In this document: piece by piece, positions 11,201 through 24,407 of the stretch
Layout: each line of letters opens with the position of its first letter
Numbering within the stretch: the first letter of the stretch is position 1
Assembly (NCBI GenBank): GCA_028023455.1
Contig: JAQFVV010000956.1
Location: forward strand, 85,628-149,627
Direction of reading: 5' to 3'
Length of the DNA: 64,000 nt
Source of the DNA: Epiperipatus broadwayi
Taxonomy: Eukaryota; Onychophora; Udeonychophora; Euonychophora; Peripatidae
Translations under genes and position numbers: made by a program
Notes under the pieces: model-generated
Databases searched by the model: none
The model's input: the letters and a program-made list of their open reading frames with translations, nothing else
What the model was told of the DNA's origin: nothing

Positions 11201-13415
11201 GTTATTTGTCGATGTAAGATTTGATAAATCTTTTAGAAAATAATGATAAGATAGTTACTTGGTTGTAATATTATGAACATGAACCCAAGAGATGATATTA
11301 AGGTAGGATGTAATAAGGGAATATGAATAGTATTTTGTAATATTAGTAGATATGCAATACAGTTAACAAAACCCTGTAGGTGTATATTTATTTATGGACA
11401 GTGTCTATTTTTAAAGTATTGATGTTTCCATGAAGCTGAAGGAATGGCTTTGACATCATTGATAGTATTGGAGAGCATTAGACAGAATAGGTCATGCCTC
11501 TATATTCTTATAGATACACTGTACCATGGTATTTTTTCTGATATGTATTATGAGTTATACTCTAGTTTTTCTTCTCTATGCCTACTCATCTATTCGCTAT
11601 CTAGATTTCCAAAGTAACTACATTGCACAGTATGGTATATTTCATAAGAAATAATAGATAATTTAGAGTTTAAGATATGCTATTATCTGAATAAGTTAAG
11701 TTCATTTACATGTAAGAAGAAGTAGAATTTGTATAAATTGGAATTGAAAATCCAATGGATCCAAAAGGGAAAGAATCATAAAATATGTTTACATTTTATT
11801 TTGGAAATAAAATAAAATTTCAGGAATAAAGTATATAAAGCAAAGTTGCTCTTTAAAATGTTAAATAACTTTTAAATGCTTTACTTTGTTTTAAAATGAG
11901 TATTGTATATTTTTAAGATATAATGTTATAAAGTAAAATGATATAAACAATAAGCATAGGTACAATTTTTGTATTTATTAAATAATAGGGAATATATCAG
12001 TAATTATAACTATATAGTATTAGAGTAATATTAAATGGGATATATTATATTTAATAATCATAGTGAAGTGAACAATGATATCCACACAATCTAGTAATAA
12101 ATTGTTAGTAGATATTTTATATAGTATTTTTTAACATTGCAAAACGAAAATTGTTTATTTTAAAAGATCCATAGTCTTGATTATTATTATTTTTTATGTT
12201 TTCCGTACTATGTTTCAATAGATGTTTTAATATAAAAAAAGAAGCATAGTTAAATAATAGTTAAAGATACGATATGTTTTAAATAAGTATTAAATAAATG
12301 TAATTTTATCATAAGATTGATCATAAAGAGATAAATAAAATTGTATTGTTGTATTATTATTACTTTAAGTCAGAGTGAAGTCTTAACTAGGTTTAATAAA
12401 AAATGTATAACAGTGCAAATTAGGATATCCAGTGTAAATATTGTAAATAAATTATTTTATTTTAGTGTTATAATAAAACTTTGTTAAATTTGTTTTTAAA
12501 AATTTGTGTGTTTAGGCTGTTTCTTTTCCCCATTATAATGCATGAGATACACGGAATAATTGAATCAAACATAATATTTTGCACAGAAATAAATAAAGTA
12601 TTCTTTTTAAGAATTGGAATATTTTTTTGGAGTTTATTTATTTAAGAAATCACATTTTTACATTATCTTATGATCATAAATTAATTATTATAATGGTACA
12701 TTGAAACATATTCTATCCATTGCCACACATATATTTTTCAGATTATTTAATATTACCACACATTTATTATAGTATTATATGAAGCTAAAGATTATATTAT
12801 AGTATTTTATTATTTTATTATGGTAATAAAATTATAGTGAAGAGAAAAGATATGCAGAATTAGTTCATACAATGAAGAGTATTATTATTTATTATTATTA
12901 GTAGTAGTTAAGTGTAGTAGAGTATGACATAAAAATCCCTTATCATGTTTTACTACAGTGATTTAATTAACTTAGAATAGTTTTATGAACCTGAGATTTT
13001 ATTGAGCTAAATTATTGTAGATAAAAGATTAAGATTTAATCATTAGTTTAATTATAATGAGTAGGAGTTATGAAAGTTGTAAGAATACTATAAGTTTATT
13101 TATTTGAGATAGTAATAGGGGGGATAGTATTCTTATGCCATTGAGATAGTATCCTGTGGGATATTGGCTCAATGTAATCTTTCTTGTCATCTGTATTTCA
13201 CTTCCAAGTCTCATGATATAATAAATATTTATTGATTTATTTTATAAACTGAACCTTATTCTTATTTTAAATTTGAGCTAGTGGAACATTTAATATAATG
13301 GAGAATATTTTATTTATTAATTATTTGCATTTAACCAAACGTAATAGTTAACTGAGCTAACCCATTTTATTTTATATGATATTGCCCCGGAAGTGAGACT
13401 GCAAATGGCATGGTT
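8290..13415. other. AT-rich non-coding DNA
   Basis: No supported gene is present. A CCAAT at 9253-9257 followed by a TATAAATA at 9280-9287 resembles a promoter, but the open frame downstream (9572-9778, 68 residues, hydrophobic then basic) is not recognisable. A weakly similar CCAAT..TTCTAGGATA arrangement occurs near 10190-10230. The rest is probably intergenic or intronic. Confidence 0.4.
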
Positions 13416-13416
13416 A

Positions 13417-13420
<4 letters not shown>

Positions 13421-13490
<70 letters not shown>
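13421..13490. repeat. (TA)n microsatellite
   Basis: About 70 bp of TA dinucleotides are interrupted once by GACTA. The tract abuts the 3' end of the SINE-like repeat that follows. Confidence 0.9.
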
Positions 13491-13494
<4 letters not shown>

Positions 13495-13752
13495 CTATCT
13501 AAATCATCTAATATTAAGTATTCAATGTCTTTAGAAAAATTTAACTTTATTTAAAAGTTCAAATTACATTCAACTGTTAGTAATAGCAGACAGATTAGTA
13601 TATGCACAATATTTCAAGAGATATTTGCATGTCTTCTTCAGATGTTGCTGGCCTGACCAGTGACAGAGCTAATATGAGAATTGAAGCTGGATCATTAGAG
13701 TCAGGAATATTAAATTTTAAGGCAATACTTTAACCAACTGAGTCATCTGCCA
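13495..13752 (-). repeat. tRNA-derived SINE (degenerate)
   Basis: Read on the minus strand, 13752 downward starts GGCAGATGACTCAGTTGGTT, a tRNA-like 5' end with A box TGACTCAGTTGG. A B-box relative, GCTTCAATTCTC, follows at normal spacing. The body contains CTGAAGAAGACA..TTGAAATATTG, which resembles the hammerhead-related tails seen in PLE and SINE families. It ends in the (TA)n tract. No coding capacity is present. It is a dispersed SINE rather than a functional tRNA. Confidence 0.65.
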
Positions 13753-16700
13753 AAAACAATAGTCAGTAGAAATTTCATATACTTATCTATGAGGTTTTTT
13801 TCAACTTTTTCACTTTTTCTAAGAAGCAAAATTGATTAATGATTTCCATATATTATGTATAGTCATACTACTTTGACATATTCACCATTGTTATGTGAGC
13901 AACTTCTTTGAATTTTCTTCTTTGTACCTTTTTCTTTTTACTCAATATTTTGTATTTTTTCAATTGAACATATATAGTGTGATACTTTACATTTATCTAT
14001 TTTTTTTTAATCGTCAGTTTGTGCACTTACAATCACTTGCCAATGGGGTAACTGATCTCACCATTATACATTTTTCCACATTCAGATGGTAGTTTTTGCT
14101 TTTTAGCATTTCAAGTTTAGGCTTTGTAAATGTTAGAATTCCTCATGGTGTGGTATTGTTCTGAAAAGCTGTTCCGATGTTATACTGATTGCAGATTTTC
14201 CTTAATTTGTCTTATTTTTGGTATGTATTATTACACTACTGTACCAATAATTGCACCTAAATCTTAGGATCTAATGCAATGGTGATATAGGATTAGGCAC
14301 TAGATAGGGATTTTATGCACAATCCTTCTGGCATCCATTGATTAATTTGGCTTGCATTGAGTGGCACTACTGTATGGAGTTTTGCCTGTTTAATAACAGT
14401 TATGAGCAAGCATAAGAAATGGTGATGATGGGATGTTCAGTGGTTTAAAAGTAATACTTATTGTAAATATTTATTGTATTAAATACTATATTATCTTGTA
14501 AAAATAAATACTTTTTCTATTTATTAAATATGTTTCTGTTTCTTGTTGCCATTATTACATTCATTTATTCAGAAAATCTAATTTAATAAGGTTTTATTAT
14601 TCATTATTTATAAAAGAGCACATTTCAATGGTCACATAAAATTTATTAATCTATTTTGTTTATTACTTACTTCACCTGCATTATAATAAGATACATACTG
14701 TTTATTTGCCTTTATTTTAAATGTACTTTGTAATGTAGTTGGTAGCATAAAACTGCCTTTCTACATTCTACATTATTTTATTCTTAGTACTTGGAACAGG
14801 TTCATACTTGAAGATAATAAAATTAGTTATGTTTATAGGTAACATAAATTGAATATTTATATAAGAAGAATTTTCAAAATATTCAAATAATATTTTATAT
14901 CCTAACCATGTGTTATTTAAAGTTTTAAGATACTTGATTTTTGTAAATTTGTTTATCTAAAATATATGATATCCTATGATAGAGGCCTAAGAAGAAAACA
15001 GAATAATTAATGCATAACTTAAATAATTATTGCATTAAGAATGTTAAAATGTATAATATAATAATCATTTTTATTGTGTCAAATATATGTACAATCCCTG
15101 AGATGTAGATAAAGTATAAACTCTAAGATAAGATTTACAATTTTAAAAAAAATCTGAGTTTAAATAATAAGAACCTGAAATAAATATTAAATCTAATTAA
15201 AATCTGGTATTTTAGAATTTGCGATTAGGTGATATTTGTCTATAAGAGGATGGGAAAATTCATAACTATTATGATGAATGTCTGTGTGACTTTTGTTTCT
15301 ACCAGCACCCCACCCATATTGGGAAGATTAAAGCATTTATCTTTAAAAATCCTTGCTTCATCTTTATAGTAACAAAAACTGTATTAATCAAGTTTTTGCT
15401 TATTGTAATTGCAATCTTTCACATCATATTCAAAGCATAGTTGTGATTATTAAGTTATATATAAAGAGTCCCATTATAAAATACTCTAACTTAATTAGAT
15501 TTTATTATATATATTTCTGTGGAACTTTCATAATTAAATATTGTTAATTTGTGTGTCAAAAGTTATTTTAAGTTTGCAATGTCTAAAACTAGGTAAGACA
15601 TTATTCTTATGAAAACAGAAAGACGGTAGATAGTTCTGATTGTTTACTGTGACTACACAAATATCAGAAAGTAATTTTGAATGTCATACATATTAAAAAC
15701 AATCAGAACTATCCATTTGCTGATTCGTTTTTGTCTGAATAGTTTCAAACTATTTTAACACATAAAAAAATCTGACATAATATGTAGCATGTTTTGTATT
15801 AAGGTGTATCTATGTTAAAGTGAAGATATTTACTGATAAAAAATATAAAAAAATCGTTTTTGAGTTCTCACCTGCCATTATCTGCTTAATATGGATATCA
15901 TAGTAGCTATATTGATATCAGCCAGTAGATTATCAGTCATGTAATTTAATTGATTATTTTTTCTATTACAAAATTTATAAAAGATTAATTTGATAATGTG
16001 GCATTGATGAGTGATTAATTTGGGTTTTTTGTTCTTGATTGATGTATTTCATTAAAAAAAAGTTTGTAAAGATTGAAATCTTCATCAAATTTATTCATAT
16101 AGTCAGGCCTTTTAAAACTTTGGAGGCACTTTTAAGTTTTTTCTGGTAATTTAATATATAGTGTTGCAAGATCTCTTACAATAATATCTAAAACATTAGA
16201 GTGCTGCTACTGATGATAGCTGTTTCACTGCAATTATGGAAGTTTTATCATATGAATTTTTTTATTAAGCATGTCAATCAAAAATAATAATTATTAAATT
16301 ACTCGTGGATCACTACTCCTTTTCTTCACTTTGATCTCTTTTAAATTTTCTATTGGGTGAAATAATCAACAGTTAAATCCATATCAATAAATATGCAGTA
16401 TTTTTTTGTTACCAATATCTTTATTGAGAGCTGTTGACACATTCATATATCCAGATGATGACAGTGTCTCTATTGTAAGAGTAATATGAAACAACCACAT
16501 GACTTAATGAATATGAAAACTTGTAATGATATTTTCAATATGTAATAATTTTAAAAGCTTATGTTTTTCATTAACTTTAATCAATTGTCTTGCACCACTT
16601 CTATATCCAATCACAGTAGTGATTGAGTAATGAATTAATGAGAGAGAGCTGATTAAATTCAGTAATAATAACATTAGACTATTAACATTAACTTTTAGAA

Positions 16701-16822
16701 TTATTACATATAAGGTTGTTAATTAGAAATATATTTTATATTCACTAGTGGAAATTTATTTTGTGTAAGAAAGCAATTGGTGCTTTTCAAGATACTATAT
16801 ATTAGATTTTAATTTTGTATGC
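13753..16822. other. AT-rich non-coding DNA
   Basis: No gene was recognised. The stretch 14330-14420 has the phrase GGCACTACTGTATGGAGTTT, which belongs to a dispersed mini-repeat also seen near 19180 and 58480. Short runs between 15600 and 15730 form an imperfect inverted repeat (GATAGTTCTGATTGTTT and its complement). Confidence 0.4.
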
Positions 16823-19661
16823 CAGGCATTGTCAAATGTCCATGCACAAAATCTGCTGTAATGAACATTACAGCAGATACACATATAAATCTGTATATAT
16901 GAAGCACAACAAATATATAAATGTGCTACATTAGTAATGGAGGTTGGGTCTGAGCAGTAGAATACCCACACACACCAATTTAAATATTGTACACATATAA
17001 TAAACTCATGTATTTTTTTTTGTATTTTTCTTTTTTGTATATTTTTTATGATATATCATATTATGCATTTTGCTTTTCTCTGAAAAATTCAAATAGAGAA
17101 AAGCAAACTTGTTAAACAAATGAATCAAATGTTGGAACATATTAGTAAAATAAATAATTAAAGCAATTGTTTCAACATACTTGTATATATTTTTTTAATT
17201 ACTTTTCTAAAAATTGTAATCTTATTCTGAAATCAAAAAAATGTTAATTGCTTTGGTAAAAAACTTAATCAAAAAGCAACATGTTTGATAATGAATGTTG
17301 TAATTAAAATATTTTTTTTTCTTTATATAGATAAAATAGAAATTCTTTTGTATTGATATCTGTAAAGAAGTGGTCTGGGCATTCAAAATGGAAACCAAAC
17401 ATATCAAACCCTACTATGTAGAATTTAATCGGAAAAATATAAAGGAATGTTTATAATCTAAGTGATAAGCTAAATTAAAATGATTGGCTGATTCATACTT
17501 CTCAGGGGGGATACCTGAATTGGTTGTGCATGAGTGGAGTTGATAAGTTTTAGTCAGTGCTGTGGAATTCATTCTTTCTTTGGCAGTCATTCTGGCCAGG
17601 TCATTCACTACATTGGCTCCAGAATTCTTCAATCATCTAGCCACTTAGAGATTAATTTAGGGACTAGACTACTGCTGAAATTTTCTAAGAAGAAATCCAT
17701 CATACAGTTCTTTTAAGAATTCTTGATTTCTTAAGGATTTAATGAACCATTCAAGATAGCGAATGAACATTTAATAATAATTATTATATTATAGCAGATT
17801 GAAAATATGGAGAAATATACCAGAGCTTCCACTAAAATGACTGTGGGATAGGAAACCAGCCAGTCCACCCACCCTTTCTCTGTCCAAATCTCCAAGATGT
17901 GATCATGCCTGTTCCAGGCAGCCACGATGATGACAACAACTGCCTTGCCTATGCCCGAAAGAGATGAAATCCTCACCACACAGCTAGTTGAATTGAAGTC
18001 CAGTCAGAAGATGAAGACACCCACATAAGTTTCTTTTAAAACTGTTTTATTATTGAACTAATTAACTATATTTCTAAGTAAATATATTATTATTTTTCAT
18101 TATTATTAATCATTTAAAAAAAGCGAGAGAGAATTGTCTTTAGCAGATATATATATATTGAATTTATGGTTATTGCAGGCATAATGATACACCTTTTACT
18201 TAAATTTGTTAATTCATGTTTCTATCCCAAATTCTAGTATTTTCAGAAAAGGTTGCAATTAGTTTTTTTTTTATTGCTGTTTTTTTTCTTTTTGTTGAAA
18301 ATTGTCATACGTAAATATACATGTGTATATACGTGCACATACAGTGGTAATATTTGGGAAATACGATACCTCATGTTGCGTATCTGAAATGTATTTATCC
18401 GTATATCATTAAGTTATTTTTGTCACTGTGGTACCTTATGATAAGTGCCAAAGGGTTTATTTATTGTGAATTTCCCATAAGCAAGTCCACTAATAACTTT
18501 ATATTTAGAATAGTGGGAGTGTATAATTGTGCTGCACGTATATACATGTATAAGAATTTATCATAAAAGGCAAATAGATATGGTACCTCATGTTGAATAC
18601 TATATAGTATCTAAGCTAATGCAACCTTATTGACATATTGAAAAATATGAAATTGGTGAAATATTTCATAGTGCAAATATACGTATACCTAGTTTTTTTT
18701 ATTAGTATATTTGTTATCAATAAAAAAGGTTTTAAAGTCCTTAGTAGAAGTGTATGACGGTATAACCAAAAATCTTTTATAATGAGAAATATATATGTAT
18801 CAAATCACATAGACATAATGTATTTCTACAGGGTAAAAAGCTCAGACCACTTCCATTCCTTATAAAACGTAAATAGCTTTAGGGATTTATTATTTTTCTT
18901 ATTTAAAATTGTATTTTATCTATTTCAACGCCTGGATATATATATATATGGATTTGTGATAATTAATTATTTAGTATTTTTTTTATTATATCATCATTAG
19001 TATGAAATGGTTGTGGGTATTTGGGATTAAATAAATATTTAATCATAATATTTAATTGGTTTTGTTATCGTATTATTATTTATTTGATAAAATGTATTCT
19101 TTCCTTATCAACCACGTACCTGTAATAACCATTTAACTTACTAAACATCACATGATCAGATGATCTTGTTAGCACAAGATGGCACTACTATATGGAGAGT
19201 TTTGCTTTCTTTTGGATTGTTTAATAACCATTTAACTTACCCATTGAAGACCTTAGATGTAAAGTACTAAGCTAGCCACATGGGATATCGCTCCACCGGG
19301 GTGTTAAATCTTGTTCTGGTGCTCTGCTAAACATATGGTATAGCACATCCTTCTGGAAGGGGGGGGGTTAATTTTTGATTCTTTTCTAGTAGCGGTGTGT
19401 AAAAGCTATCTGTAAATAGACTTTTCAAAGGTGTGTACTTACCATGGGTTTTAAACATTCGGGTAGTCGAGTAAGATATCAACTAAAAGGGGTTTTTAAG
19501 TGGCAGAGTCCTGTTAATTCACTCTTTCTATCAGTTTAGTGGAAGTACCAATATATATGAATACAGACAATCAGCTAAATTGGTATCCATTTCTTTTCCT
19601 GTTAAATCTTGATCACTTCATGCTCGGTACAAGATTAGAAGTAGAAATTTGCAGGGAAGTA
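16823..19661 (+). repeat. 2.8-kb dispersed or duplicated repeat, copy 1
   Basis: This segment matches 21667-24390 along its whole length in the same orientation, with point differences and small indels. Both begin CAGGCATT and both end at GCAGGGAAGTA or CACAGGGAAGTA. Copy 1 holds about 100 bp absent from copy 2 near 19143-19228, flanked by the 18-bp direct repeat TAATAACCATTTAACTTA. No reading frame is clearly conserved. The minus-strand frame at 17731-17979 is shared in part but matches no family I know. It could be a non-autonomous mobile element or a local tandem segmental duplication. Confidence 0.85.
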
Positions 19662-20387
19662 TGGTCCGGTACAGTAAAACTAGTGCCTACGTGGTTTAAA
19701 ATGGTACGATTAAGGAAAGACCAAGTTAAATTATATAAATGTGTAAATTATGGTAAAAATAAATTACGTGCTGTATATCTATATAAACTTAATGTAGGTG
19801 TAAGTAAAAACTAAATGAAATGTATATAAGAGAAGTTATATAAAATTCGATCGGTAGTTGGTGTTTTTAAATATATAGTGTAATTAGCAGACTGTAACAT
19901 GCTTGGTTTGCTCTTTTTTTTAAAGATATTCGTAGATAATTTCAAATATATTACGCAGTAATCGCAGATCCAAAATTATAGTTTTTTTCTTTGTAGCGAC
20001 AGATATTTAAAATATATTCATGATTCAAATTGTTAGCAATAAATCAAATGCTCACACTGTATTCTATAAATATACTGTATAAATAAAATAGACTTCTAAG
20101 TTATTTTAAATAAGTATGCATATAATATATTGACGGTTGATATTTTGTTATATAGAGTATAGATTTCTTTATTTTACTAATTGCTTAACAATTTTCACTT
20201 TAAACTGAGTCACCAACATTTTATTAGATAAGTAAAGTTGCCATTTAAATGGAGTAAAAACTGATGTCAACGTGTCCAATTAAAATAGAAATAAAGTATA
20301 GAAAAATTATTAAATGAATGAGTTGGTGAAAAGTTGGGTGGAGGATTTCTATACATAGTGATTACAATTAAAGGTAATAATTTATAA

Positions 20388-20735
20388 TAGCATAATATTT
20401 TAAAATAACTTACAATTGAATTTGTTGTTTTTTGTTTTGTTTTGAAAAAGAGAGAAAATAGACATTTTAGTTAAAGGTATAAAACCTGTTTATCAAACAT
20501 AGCATAATATTTTAAAATAACTTATACTTGAATTTGTTGTTTGCTTTTTTTTGTTTAAAAAAAAAAGTAAAATGAAACACTGTTAAATACTGGCTTAACG
20601 AATTAAAAATTTTGTAATCATTTAAAATAACTTACTGTATAATTTGTTGTTGTTGTTTTTTTTATATATAAAAAAAAAGTTAATTGAAATAAAATAGTGT
20701 TGAATACTAGCGTAATGAATTAAAGATTCGTAAGT
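20388..20735. repeat. Three tandem copies of a 111-113 bp unit
   Basis: The phrase TTTAAAATAACTTA followed by TTTGTTGTTT recurs near 20398, 20509 and 20620. Each copy carries an A-rich tail and copies two and three share TACTGGCTTAACGAATTAAA or its close variant. It is non-coding. Confidence 0.7.
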
Positions 20736-21346
20736 TAAATTGACTTTCTATTTTGGCGATAAATAGACGTAGGTAAAAATGGGCAAAATATTTGGAACAG
20801 GGCGTAGAAAAGACATAATCGGCGATTGGAATAAGGCAAAGTTAGGTGCGTGGTCCAGACCATCTTTTAGCCAGGGTGTACTAAACATGATAATTAAACT
20901 GTTCACCTAATTTAAGAGTCTTTGTAGTTAGATGTTTGTAGGTTACTTGTGAACTTTTGTCTCTCAGGCATTGCGTGTATAGGTTGATTCGTATTGGCAT
21001 TTTTTGAACTGGGGCTCTGGAGATGGGGGATGCATAGGGATTGGCTGGAGATGTCTGTGTGATCTGGAGTCTCTGTGGTGTCAGGTGAAGGAACACTTGT
21101 CACATGCAAAAATACAAGCAATTCTTTTAGCAGAGAAAATATTTTCTGTAACTCATTTGGGGTTATGCAAACATACCCATAAGTCTCATAAAGAAAGAGC
21201 AGGGGAGCATTAACTTCAACTCTAATTATATATATATAAACTCAAAGCCCTTCATCCATGGTTGCAAAATATCATATCAACCTCCAAACATTAGTGAGCA
21301 TGGATGCACCAGCGAAGTGAGGTACATTATACTCTTAGTATTTTTC

Positions 21347-21619
21347 ATGGTTTGTTCAACTTTGCTTGGCTGCCACAGTTATAAAAAGGATAGATATCTC
21401 CATTTGGGCAGTCAGTCTTCTTTTATCTTTGACCCTGGGGATTGGGATGCTGATGCAGTTTTGGCTGAGTATAGCGATGCTATGGGAGATGAGGTGTCAC
21501 ATTTTCACCGTTCGACATCATGCTTTTTAGATTTTCAAAAGAACGATATAAAAATTAGTAAAAATACAGTTAGTAAAAATATAGTTAATATCTGTATAAA
21601 TAAAATTTTAAGACTTTAA
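21347..21619 (+). CDS. Possible small ORF, unrecognised
   Basis: An open frame of 90 residues runs from the first ATG at 21347 (MVCSTLLGCHSYKKDRYLHL) to TAA at 21617. The same frame is open upstream and encodes a hydrophobic stretch YIILLVFFMVCSTLLG. If a start lay further upstream or on another exon, this would read as a signal anchor. The middle is acidic (DPGDWDADAVLAEYSDAMG), and the C-terminus decays into AT-biased residues, which suggests that any real coding part ends earlier, perhaps at a splice donor such as GAG|GTGTCA near 21494. A TATA-like run lies upstream. I do not recognise the family; chance openness in a less AT-rich island is a fair alternative. Confidence 0.2.
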   Translation: MVCSTLLGCHSYKKDRYLHLGSQSSFIFDPGDWDADAVLAEYSDAMGDEVSHFHRSTSCFLDFQKNDIKISKNTVSKNIVNICINKILRL

Positions 21620-21666
21620 ATGGTCATACCCATTGAAAAGTCTCATTGGAGAGGGCGTATTGTGTT

Positions 21667-24390
21667 CAGGCATTATCAAATATCCATGCACAAAATCTGC
21701 TGTAATGAACATTACAGCAGATGCACATATAAATCTGTACATATTAAGCACAACAAATATATGAATGTGCTACATTACTAATGGAGGTTGGGTCTGAGCA
21801 GTAGAATACTCACACATACCAATTTAAATATTGTACACGTATAATAAACTCGTATTTTTTTTGTATATTTTTTATAATATATCATTTTATGCGTTTTGCT
21901 TTTCTCTGAAAAATTCAAATAGAGAAAAGCAAACTTATTAAACAAATGAATCAAATGTTGGAACATATTAGTAAAATAAATTATTAAAGCAATTGTTCCA
22001 ACATACTTGTATATATTTTTTTAATTACTTTTCTAAAAATTGTAATCTTATTCTGAAATCAAAAAAATGTTAATTGCTTTGGTAAAAAACTTAATCAAAA
22101 AGCAACATGTTTGATAATGAATGTTGTAATTAAATTTTTTTTATCTTTATATAGATAAAATAGAAATTCTTTTGTATTGATATCTGTAAAGAAGTGGTCT
22201 GGGTATTCAAAATGGAAACCAAACATATCAAACCCTACTATGTAGAATTTAATCGGAAAAATATAAAGGAATGTTTATAATCTAAGTGATAAGCTAAATT
22301 AAAATGATTGGCTGATTCATACTTCTCAGGGGGGATACCTGAATTGGTTGTGCATGAGTGGAGTTGATAAGTTTTAGTCAGTGCTGTGAAATTCATTTTT
22401 TCTTTGGCCTGTCATTCTGGCCAGGTCATTCACTACATTGGCTCCAGAATTCTTCAATCATCTAGCCACTTAGAGATTAATTTAAGGACTAGACTACTGC
22501 TGAAATTTTCTAAGAAGAAATCCATCATACAGTTCTTTTAAGAATTCTTGATTTCTTAAAGATTTAATGAACCATTCAAGATAGTGAATGAACATTTAAT
22601 AATAATTATTATATTATAGCAGATTGAAAATATGGAGAAATCTACCAGAGCATCCACTAAAATGACCATGGGGTAGGAAACCAGCCAGTCCACTCACCCT
22701 TTCTCTGTCCAAATTGCCAAGATGTGATCATGCCAGTTCCAGTTGGCCACAATGATGACAACAGCTGCCTTGCCTATGCCCGAAAGAGATGCAATCCTCA
22801 CCACACAGCTAGTTGAATTGAAGTCCAGTCAGGAGATAAAGACACCCACCTAAGTTTCTTTTAAAAATGTTTTATTATTGAACTAATTAACTATATTTCC
22901 AATTAAATATATTATTATTTTTCATTATTATTAATCATTTTAAAAAAGGGAGAGAGAATTGTCTCTAGCAGATATATATATATATATATTGAATTTATGG
23001 TTATTGCAGGCATAATGATACACCTTTTACTTAAATTTGTTAATTCATGTATCTATCCCAAATGCTAGTATTTTCAGCAAAGGTTGCAATTAGTTTTTTT
23101 TTTTTTTATTGCTGTTTGTTTTTTTTCTTGTTGAAAATTGTCAAATGTAAATATACATGTTACACTGGTAATATTCGGTAAATATGATATCTCATGTTGC
23201 ATATCTGAAATGTATTTATCCATATATCTTTAAGTTATTTTTGTCCTGTGGTATCTTATGATGAGTGCCAAAGGATTTATTTATTGTGAATTTCCCATAA
23301 GCAAGTCCACTAATAACTTTATATTTATTTAGAATAGTGGGAGTGTATAATTGTGCTGCACATATATACATGTATAAGAATTTATCGTAAAAGGCAAATA
23401 GATACGGTACCTCATGTTGAGTACTATATAGTATCTGAGCTAATGCAACCTTTTTGACACGTTGAAAAATATGAAATTAGTGAAATATTTCATAGTGCAA
23501 ATATAGTATGACTATTTTTTTATTATTATATTTGCTATCAATAAAAAAGGTTTTAAAGTCCTTAGTAGAAGTGTATGCCAGTATAGCCAAAAATCTTTTA
23601 TAATGAGAAATATATATATCAAATCACATAAGACATAAAGTATTTCTACAGGGTAAAAAGATCTGGTTACTTCCATTCTGTATAAAACATTGTAAATAGC
23701 TTTAGGGATTTATTATTATTTTTATTTAAAATTGTATTTTATCTATTTCAATGCCTCGAATATATATATATATATGGGTTTGTGATAATTAATGATTTAG
23801 TATTTTTTTATTATATCATCATTAGTATGAAATAGTGATGGGTATTTGGGATTAAATAAATATTTAATCATAATATTAAATTAGTTTTGTCGTCGTATTA
23901 TAATTTATTTGATAAAAATGTATTCTTTCCTTATCAACCACGTACCTGTAATAACCATTTAACTTATCCATTGAAGACCCTCGCTGTAGAGTACTGAGCT
24001 AGCCACAAGGGATATCATTCTACCGGGGTGTTAAATGTTATTCTGATGCTCCACTAAACATATGGCATTGCACATCCTTCTGGGAGAGGGGAAAATTCAT
24101 ATTTGATTTTTTTCTAGAAGTGGCGCGTAAAAGCTATCTGTAAATAGACTTTTCAAAGGTGTGTACTTACCATGGGTTTTAAACATTTGGGTAGTCGAGT
24201 AAGATATCAACTAAAGGGGGTTTTTAATTGGCAGAGTTTTGTAAATTCACTCTTTCTATCAGTTTAGCTGGAAGTACCAATATATATGAGTACAGACAAT
24301 CAGCTAAATTGGTATCCATTTCTTTTCCTATTAAATCTTGATCATGTCATGCTCACTACAATATTAGGAGTAGAAATCCACAGGGAAGTA
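21667..24390 (+). repeat. 2.8-kb dispersed or duplicated repeat, copy 2
   Basis: Second copy of the 16823-19661 repeat, offset by about 4.85 kb and in the same orientation. It shares unmistakable landmarks such as AATCTGCTGTAATGAACATT, CTCAGGGGGGATACCTGAAT and CCATGGGTTTTAAACATT. It ends abruptly at a (TA)n stretch, where a retrozyme-like unit begins. It lacks the extra segment of copy 1. Confidence 0.85.
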
Positions 24391-24407
24391 AATATATATA
24401 TATATAT

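Larger units (their letters stand above)
19662..21666. other. Spacer unique to the interval between the 2.8-kb copies
   Basis: It contains the tandem repeat at 20388-20735 and a less AT-rich island at 20750-21640. Within the island an open plus-strand frame (21347-21619 from its first ATG) follows a TATATATATAAA at about 21229-21240. A 43-codon frame lies at 20779-20910. None matches a family I recognise. Confidence 0.4.

Noticed and set aside
17731-17979. Minus-strand open frame inside the 2.8-kb repeat
   Set aside because: The second copy carries amino-acid-changing and frame-altering differences without a sign of selection. No recognisable motif.
19539-19814. Open frame of 91 residues at the end of 2.8-kb repeat copy 1
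   Set aside because: It begins at GTG rather than ATG, lies half in the repeat, and the corresponding frame in the third copy is broken after a deletion. No family match.
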